Below are positions 58,633 to 64,000 of a stretch of DNA of 64,000 nt, one piece after another. Both the position numbers and the translations under genes were made by a program. Below the pieces are notes generated by a model. The model did not search any database. It was not told the origin of the DNA and saw nothing but the letters and a program-made list of their open reading frames with translations. Origin of the DNA: Pseudomonadota bacterium (GTDB lineage Bacteria > Pseudomonadota > Alphaproteobacteria > Rhodobacterales > Rhodobacteraceae); assembly GCA_021779835.1 (NCBI GenBank), contig JAJXZX010000002.1, positions 1 through 64,000 of the forward strand, in the 5' to 3' direction. Numbering within the stretch: the first letter of the stretch is position 1; the number at the start of each line of letters is the position of its first letter.

Positions 58633-59928
58633 TCAACGCTCGGCAATATCCTTATAATCGCGCTTGGTCGGCCCGATATACAGCTGCCGCGGCCGCCCGA
58701 TTTTCTGATCCTTCTCGGCGATCATTTCTTTCCATTGCGAAATCCAACCCACCGTCCGCGACAGCGCGAAAATCGGGGTGAACATCGAGGTCGGGAAGCC
58801 GATCGCCTCCAGAATGATGCCGGAGTAGAAATCGACGTTGGGATAGAGCTTTTTGGAGATGAAGTACTCATCCTCCAACGCGATCCGCTCCAACTCTTTC
58901 GCGACTTTCAGGGTCTCGTTATTGTGGATGCCCATCAGGTCGAGCACCTCGTCGGCGCTTTCCTTCATCACTTTCGCGCGTGGGTCGAAGTTTTTGTAAA
59001 CCCGGTGCCCGAAGCCCATCAGGCGGAACGGGTCATCCTTGTCCTTGGCGCGCGCGATGTATTCCGGGATGCGATCCACGGTGCCGATTTCGCGCAGCAT
59101 CTCCAGGCATGCCTGGTTCGCCCCGCCATGCGCCGGCCCCCAAAGGCAGGCGATCCCCGCCGCGATACAGGCAAACGGGTTGGCCCCTGAAGAGCCCGCC
59201 AGCCGCACCGTCGAGGTCGAGGCGTTCTGCTCGTGATCGGCATGCAGGGTAAAGATCCGGTCCATCGCTTTCGCAATAATCGGGTTCACCACATAGGGCT
59301 CTGCCGGGACCGAGAAGCACATGTGCAGGAAGTTCGACGCGTAATCGAGGTCGTTGCGCGGATAAACGAAGGGCTGACCCACATAGTATTTATAGGCCAT
59401 TGCGGCGACGGTCGGCATCTTGGCGATCATGCGTATGGCGGCGACTTCGCGCTGCCACTCGTCATTGATATCAAGGCTGTCGTGGTAGAAGGCCGACATC
59501 GCGCCGACCACGCCCACCATCGTCGCCATCGGGTGGCTGTCGCGGCGGAAGCCACGGAAGAAATAGTGGATCTGCTCGTGCAGCATGGTGTGCCGCGTCA
59601 CGCGGCCTTCGAAGTCCTGCAATTGCGTTGCGTTCGGCAACTCGCCGTATAGCAGCAGGTAGCAAACTTCGAGGTAGTGCGACTCGTCGGCAAGCTGCTC
59701 GATCGGGTAGCCGCGATACAACAGTTCGCCCTTGTCGCCGTCGATATAGGTGATCGACGATTCGCAAGCTGCGGTGGAGGTGAAGCCGGGGTCGTAGGTG
59801 AACACGTCGCCTTGCGCATAAAGCTTGCGGATGTCGATGACATCCGTCCCGACGGTTGGCGCGTAAATAGGCATCTCAATCGACTTGTTATCGAAGGTCA
59901 GCGTCGCAGTTCTTTTCGTGTCCGCCAT
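58633..59928 (-). CDS. gltA: Citrate synthase
   Basis: The 431-residue protein is a type I (Gram-negative, hexameric type) citrate synthase. The active-site histidines are in [15 protein letters not shown] and [15 protein letters not shown], and the Asp is in the later GIIL region. The N-terminus [10 protein letters not shown] is typical. It condenses oxaloacetate and acetyl-CoA at the entry to the citric acid cycle. gltX lies 68 bases upstream on the same strand. Confidence 0.97.
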   Translation of the reverse strand: MADTKRTATLTFDNKSIEMPIYAPTVGTDVIDIRKLYAQGDVFTYDPGFTSTAACESSITYIDGDKGELLYRGYPIEQLADESHYLEVCYLLLYGELPNATQLQDFEGRVTRHTMLHEQIHYFFRGFRRDSHPMATMVGVVGAMSAFYHDSLDINDEWQREVAAIRMIAKMPTVAAMAYKYYVGQPFVYPRNDLDYASNFLHMCFSVPAEPYVVNPIIAKAMDRIFTLHADHEQNASTSTVRLAGSSGANPFACIAAGIACLWGPAHGGANQACLEMLREIGTVDRIPEYIARAKDKDDPFRLMGFGHRVYKNFDPRAKVMKESADEVLDLMGIHNNETLKVAKELERIALEDEYFISKKLYPNVDFYSGIILEAIGFPTSMFTPIFALSRTVGWISQWKEMIAEKDQKIGRPRQLYIGPTKRDYKDIAER

Positions 59929-59996
59929 CTCTATCCCTCTTAGTCAGCACCCGCGCGGGCCTGCGCGGTCATGGATCTATCGGCTTTGGGCTGGCC

Positions 59997-61418
59997 CTAG
60001 GGTTGCCCAGCCGCATCGTCCAAGCGCGCAATGGTTTCATCGCGCCCAAGGACGAGCATCATATCAAACACACTGGGAGAGACCGTGCGCCCCGCGAGCG
60101 CCGCCCGAAGCGGCCCCGCGATCTTGCCGAGACCCAAGCCATGGGCACCCGCCACTTCGGCGACAACCGCTTCCAGACCGTCACGCTCCCAGCTAGCACT
60201 TTGCAATCGCGGCGTCAATTCGCTCAGTATACCACGGGATACCGGATCGAGGGATTTTGTTGCCTGCGCATCGGGTTCCATCGGGCGCTGTTTGAGGATA
60301 AAGTATGCTTTATCAATGAGTTCCGGAAATATCTTCGCACGATCCTTGAGGCAGTACATGGCGCGCAACAAGCCGTGAACTTGCGCCTCGGTCAGCGCGG
60401 GCTGTGCGGCCGCAGCAAGATATGCCTGAATCTCATGCAGCAGCGCGGCATCGTCGGCCGCCGCGATGTGCTGACCGCTGAGATTTTCCAGTTTTTTGAA
60501 GTCGAGCCGCGCCGGAGCGCGCCCGATTCCAGACAGATCAAACCAGTTCTTCGCCTGCTCCGAGGTAAAGAATTCGTCATCCCCATGGCTCCACCCGAGT
60601 CGGGTCAGGTAGTTGCGCATCCCCGCCGCCGGGTAGCCCATCGCCTGATATTCCTCCAACCCCACCGCGCCGTGGCGTTTGGAGAGTTTCTTGCCGTCGG
60701 GCCCGTGGATCAGCGGGATATGCGCCCAAACCGGCACCTCCCACCCCATCGCGCGATAGACCATCGTCTGCCGCGCGGCATTGTTGAGGTGGTCATCCCC
60801 CCGGATCACATGGGTCACGCCCATATCATGGTCATCTACTACGACTGCCAACATATAGGTGGGCGTACCATCGGATCGTAAACAAACCATATCGTCGAGC
60901 TGGTCGTTTCCGAATTTCACCGTGCCCTGCACCGCGTCCTCGATCACTGTTTCGCCCTCGCGCGGGGCCTTCATGCGGATCACATAAGGACCGTCGGGGT
61001 GGGTGGCAGGATCGGCGTCGCGCCACGGGCTTTGGAACAGGGTAGAGCGACCCTCGGCACGGGCCGCCTCGCGGAAGGCTTCGATTTCTTCCTGGGTCGA
61101 GAAGCACTTATAGGCCGCGCTGCGCGCCAGCATCTCGCGCGCGACATCGGCGTGGCGGTGGCGTTGTTCGAACTGGCTGACCGCCTCGCCGTCCCAATCG
61201 AGCCCGAGCCAGGTCAGCCCGCGCAGAATCGCCGCGGTCGCCTCGGGGGTGGAGCGTTCGCGGTCGGTGTCTTCGATGCGCAGCAGGAACTTGCCGCCGC
61301 GACCGCGCGCGTAAAGCCAGTTGAACAGCGCGGTGCGCGCGCCGCCGATGTGCAGATAGCCGGTCGGTGAGGGGGCGAACCGGGTCACGACGGGGCGCGT
61401 TGATGCTGCCTCTGACAT
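59997..61418 (-). CDS. gltX: Glutamyl-tRNA synthetase
   Basis: The 473-residue class I synthetase has HIGG at 23-26 and KLSKR at 244-248, the signature ATP-binding motifs, and the [17 protein letters not shown] segment. It charges tRNA(Glu) (and tRNA(Gln) in organisms with GatCAB). An ATG two codons further upstream (61424) is a possible alternative start. Many alphaproteobacteria have two GltX copies; this one resembles the canonical form. Confidence 0.96.
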   Translation of the reverse strand: MSEAASTRPVVTRFAPSPTGYLHIGGARTALFNWLYARGRGGKFLLRIEDTDRERSTPEATAAILRGLTWLGLDWDGEAVSQFEQRHRHADVAREMLARSAAYKCFSTQEEIEAFREAARAEGRSTLFQSPWRDADPATHPDGPYVIRMKAPREGETVIEDAVQGTVKFGNDQLDDMVCLRSDGTPTYMLAVVVDDHDMGVTHVIRGDDHLNNAARQTMVYRAMGWEVPVWAHIPLIHGPDGKKLSKRHGAVGLEEYQAMGYPAAGMRNYLTRLGWSHGDDEFFTSEQAKNWFDLSGIGRAPARLDFKKLENLSGQHIAAADDAALLHEIQAYLAAAAQPALTEAQVHGLLRAMYCLKDRAKIFPELIDKAYFILKQRPMEPDAQATKSLDPVSRGILSELTPRLQSASWERDGLEAVVAEVAGAHGLGLGKIAGPLRAALAGRTVSPSVFDMMLVLGRDETIARLDDAAGQP

Positions 61419-61494
61419 GAGCATTAACCTTTCGGAAACCATGAGGCCGTAGCCTTTCGCGACTGTCTAGGCAATCGGATCGGAGAGAACAAGG

Positions 61495-63783
61495 GTGACC
61501 GGCCTGCCGCCTCTGCCGGACCCTTTTGCGACCCAGCGGGGCAAGCTGTTCGCCTGGGTGCCGGTGTGCCTTGGCATTGGCATCGGCCTCTATTTCAGCC
61601 TCGCGCAGGAGCCGGGGCGGGGGCTGGTGGGGTTGCTGGGGATCGCGGTCCTTTTGGGCGGCGGATTGGCGTGGCGCGGGCCAGAGCAGGTGCAGCCCGC
61701 TGCGATGGCGCTGGCGCTGGTCGCGGCGGGGATGCTGAGCGGGGTGGCGCGCAGCCAGATCCTCGCGGCTCCGGTGCTTGGCTTTCGCTATTATGGGCCG
61801 GTTGAGGGGCGGATCCTGCTGGTGGACCGCGCGATCTCGGGCAAGCTGCGCCTGACGCTGGATCAGGTGGTGCTGGCGCGGATGGATCCGGCAAAAACGC
61901 CAAGCCGGGTGCGCATCGCGATCGAGGAGGCCCAGCCGGGCCTGCAAACCGATCCGGGCCTGCGCGTGATGACGACCGCCTTCCTGTCGGAACCGCCGGC
62001 GCCGTCAGAACCGGGCGGGTTCGATTTTCAGCGCATGGCCTATTTCATGCAGATCGGAGCGATCGGCTATACCCGTGTTCCGGTGCTGGTGGCGGCGCCC
62101 GCCGATCCGGGCTGGGGCGTGTTGTTCTTCAACCGCCTGCGCCAGACCATTTCGGTCTCGGTCCGGGCGCAGATTGCGGGCGATGCGGGCGGCTTTTCGG
62201 CGGCGATCCTGACCAATGACATTTCGGGGATCAGTCAGGCGCGGCTGAACAGCCTGCGTATTTCGAACCTTGCCCATGCCCTGTCGATCTCTGGGCTGCA
62301 CATGGCGCTGGTGACGGGTTTCGTGTTTTCGATGTTCCGCTACGGGATCGCGCTGATCCCGCCACTGGCCTTGCGGGTGTCGTCCAAAAAGGTCGCGGCG
62401 GCGATCGGGCTGGCAGCGGCGACCTTTTATCTGGCGCTGTCGGGTGCTGCGGTCGCGACGGAACGGTCCTACCTGATGATGGTGGTGATCCTCGTCGCGG
62501 TGCTGCTGGAGCGGCGCGCGTTCTCGATGCGGTCGGTGGCGATGTCGGCCACGATCCTGCTGGTGGTTCAACCGGAAAGCCTGATCGACCCGGGGTTTCA
62601 GATGTCTTACGCCGCGACGGTCGGGCTGATTGCCGCGTTCGAGGCGCTGAGCGGCCTGCGCGGAAAGCTGTGGCATCCGCCGCGCTGGATTGCCACCGGG
62701 GCGACGCTGGTGATGTCATCCTTTGTCGCAGGCGCGGCGACGGCGCCGTTCGGCGCGGCGCATTTCGATCGGATGTCGTCCTATGGCCTGCTGGCGAATG
62801 TGCTGGCAGAGCCGCTGATGGCGTTCGTGGTGATGCCTGCGGCAGTGATCTCGGCCATCCTCGCCCCCTTCGGGCTGGAGGCGCCCGCGCTCTGGGCGAT
62901 GGGGGCCGCGTCGCAGGGTATCCTGTTGATTTCCGATTGGGTGGCGGCGATGCCGGGGGCGGTCGTCCCGGTGGTGCAGCCGTCGGCGGTGGTGCTGCCG
63001 ATGCTGACGCTCGGGCTGATCTGGTTGATACTGTGGCAAGGGTGGCTGCGGGCGGCAGGCGGGCTGGTGGCGGTGGCGGCGATGGTGCTGTGGTCGCTGT
63101 CGGCGCGGCCGGACCTGCTGGTCGCCGATACCGGCGGGCTGGCAGGGCTGATGACCCCCGACGGACGTGCGCTGTCGAAGGGGACGGGCGATACCTTCGC
63201 CGCGCGCGCCTGGTTGCAGGACGATGGCGAGTTCGTGGCGCAGCCGGAGGCAGCCGCGCGGGCTGGGTTTTCAGGAGCGAAAGGCAATCAGCGCTTCAAT
63301 GTCGGAGCGATCAGCGCGGCACTGCTGTCCGGCAAGGGTGCGGCGGCCGAGGTCGCGACCACCTGCCGCAAGGTGCGTCTGGTGATCCTTGCCGTGGAGG
63401 TCACAGCGCCAGCACCGGCTGGCTGTCTGGTGCTGGACCAACGCCTGCTGCGCCGGACCGGGGCGCTGGCCATTCGGGTGCAAGGGGCCGACCTGTCGTT
63501 TCGCGCCACTGCGGCGGCACAGGGTGCCAGACCCTGGACCCCAGCCGGACGGCGGCACCGAGATGGCGCGCCGGATTGGCCCGAGATCGCAATGCCCGCG
63601 CCGGTTCCTCAATCCGTCGCACCCCTGGATGCAGGATCGGCCGGGGCAGGTCGGCAACAGGTCGCAGTTCCAAGCCCCGTGGGCAGGGTTGCGGTGGTTC
63701 AGGTTGCGCCGGTGGAGCCCTGCGGCCCTGGACGCCGCCTCAGTAGCTGCGGATCAAACCAACCAGACGCCCCTGCACCTTGA
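61495..63783 (+). CDS. comEC: ComEC/Rec2 family DNA-uptake channel protein
   Basis: The 762-residue protein starts with GTG after an AGAGAACAAGG stretch. It has N-terminal membrane helices and a soluble domain (about 90-200), then the competence domain with [15 protein letters not shown] near 261-275 and many helices to about 560. The lactamase-like C-terminal part is short and reduced. The last 75 residues are low-complexity Pro/Ala/Gly/Arg and run 44 bases into lexA on the other strand, so the true end may be earlier. By family it conducts single-stranded DNA across the inner membrane. The lexA-comEC-gltX order is common in this order of bacteria. Confidence 0.88.
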   Translation: MTGLPPLPDPFATQRGKLFAWVPVCLGIGIGLYFSLAQEPGRGLVGLLGIAVLLGGGLAWRGPEQVQPAAMALALVAAGMLSGVARSQILAAPVLGFRYYGPVEGRILLVDRAISGKLRLTLDQVVLARMDPAKTPSRVRIAIEEAQPGLQTDPGLRVMTTAFLSEPPAPSEPGGFDFQRMAYFMQIGAIGYTRVPVLVAAPADPGWGVLFFNRLRQTISVSVRAQIAGDAGGFSAAILTNDISGISQARLNSLRISNLAHALSISGLHMALVTGFVFSMFRYGIALIPPLALRVSSKKVAAAIGLAAATFYLALSGAAVATERSYLMMVVILVAVLLERRAFSMRSVAMSATILLVVQPESLIDPGFQMSYAATVGLIAAFEALSGLRGKLWHPPRWIATGATLVMSSFVAGAATAPFGAAHFDRMSSYGLLANVLAEPLMAFVVMPAAVISAILAPFGLEAPALWAMGAASQGILLISDWVAAMPGAVVPVVQPSAVVLPMLTLGLIWLILWQGWLRAAGGLVAVAAMVLWSLSARPDLLVADTGGLAGLMTPDGRALSKGTGDTFAARAWLQDDGEFVAQPEAAARAGFSGAKGNQRFNVGAISAALLSGKGAAAEVATTCRKVRLVILAVEVTAPAPAGCLVLDQRLLRRTGALAIRVQGADLSFRATAAAQGARPWTPAGRRHRDGAPDWPEIAMPAPVPQSVAPLDAGSAGAGRQQVAVPSPVGRVAVVQVAPVEPCGPGRRLSSCGSNQPDAPAP

Positions 63784-64000
63784 CCTGATTATCCGGTAAA
63801 ATGCGGGTTTCATACGCGGGGTTAGCCGCCTCAAGCGCGATCATATTGCCCTTGCGGCGGAAGCGTTTCAGCGTCGCCTCGGCATCATCCACCAGCGCCA
63901 CCACGATGTCGCCGTTGTCGGCGGTGGTTTGTTCGCGGATCACCACGATATCGCCGTCATTGATGCCAGCCTCAATCATCGAATCGCCCCGCACCTCCAG
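63740..64000 (-). CDS. lexA: LexA repressor, C-terminal part
   Basis: Only the C-terminal protease domain is visible; the gene continues past the right edge. [13 protein letters not shown] contains the catalytic Ser, and [14 protein letters not shown] the Lys of the Ser-Lys dyad; the end is [12 protein letters not shown]. RecA-stimulated self-cleavage inactivates LexA and induces the SOS response. The DNA-binding domain and operator cannot be seen. Its stop lies inside the comEC frame. Confidence 0.93.
   Translation of the reverse strand: MEVRGDSMIEAGINDGDIVVIREQTTADNGDIVVALVDDAEATLKRFRRKGNMIALEAANPAYETRILPDNQVKVQGRLVGLIRSY

Noticed and set aside
1-64000. tRNA, rRNA, CRISPR, insertion sequences or defence islands
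   Set aside because: I looked for cloverleaf 3' ends, direct repeat arrays and transposase motifs and found none that I could support.

Overview
The window is a stretch of core chromosome from an alphaproteobacterium, almost certainly a member of Rhodobacterales (Rhodobacter/roseobacter group). The evidence is the high GC content, the DUF4167, DUF1127, DUF2892 and DUF1499 proteins, the lexA-comEC-gltX-gltA block, a gene-transfer-agent type endolysin/holin pair, a VPLP-type C-terminal sorting signal and the fused indolepyruvate ferredoxin oxidoreductase. I found no rRNA, tRNA, CRISPR array, transposase or integrase. No gap without a gene exceeds about 250 bases.

Layout. 1-6.6 kb: end of a nucleoside hydrolase gene, mazG, an M20 amidohydrolase, then a probable polyamine/guanidino-compound degradation cluster (FAD oxidoreductase, class III aminotransferase, ureohydrolase). 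6.7-9.7 kb: prfA and prmC, followed by a DUF4167 gene. 9.7-17.2 kb: one long leftward operon lptF-lptG-lptD-surA-pdxA-rsmA for outer-membrane biogenesis, divergent from pepA-holC. 19.4-24.2 kb: an aspartic protease, marC, an ABC-F ATPase, ndk, a TfoX-C protein, a 54-residue protein and an NsrR-like regulator. 24.4-29.8 kb: dipeptidase, a P-loop kinase, manC, DUF2478 next to mobA, and a Crp/Fnr regulator with a DUF2892 protein. 29.8-35.5 kb: valine catabolism genes (mmsB, 3-hydroxyisobutyryl-CoA hydrolase, acyl-CoA dehydrogenase, mmsA) with a divergent LysR gene. 35.6-45 kb: a CBS protein, coaD, two tandem DUF1127 microproteins, gap, a 47-residue membrane protein, tkt, a coiled-coil gene overlapping zapA, then grxD-bolA-purL. 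45-50 kb: a probable small RNA, a LysR regulator and the divergent fused indolepyruvate oxidoreductase. 50-58.5 kb: acyltransferase, murI, a C-terminally sorted exported protein, argC, and ccmE, ccmF and ccmH split by an endolysin-holin cassette that has a CtrA-like box. 58.5-64 kb: an enoyl-CoA hydratase homologue, gltA, gltX, comEC and the 3' part of lexA.

The most interesting signals are between genes. The first is a roughly 80-nt Rho-independently terminated RNA at 45051-45130 (minus) with an exposed anti-Shine-Dalgarno linker and a well-spaced promoter. The second is a LysR-type dyad found upstream of that RNA, in the promoter of the adjacent LysR gene and upstream of the DUF1127 pair. 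The third is an interspersed 31-bp element that mostly lies just after stop codons. The fourth is a GTA-type lysis cassette with a near-consensus CtrA box. Three genes of 47-54 codons (two DUF1127 genes and one membrane protein) and a fourth small reading frame (54 codons) were found by hand translation. All functional calls are from reading the sequence; no database search was run.
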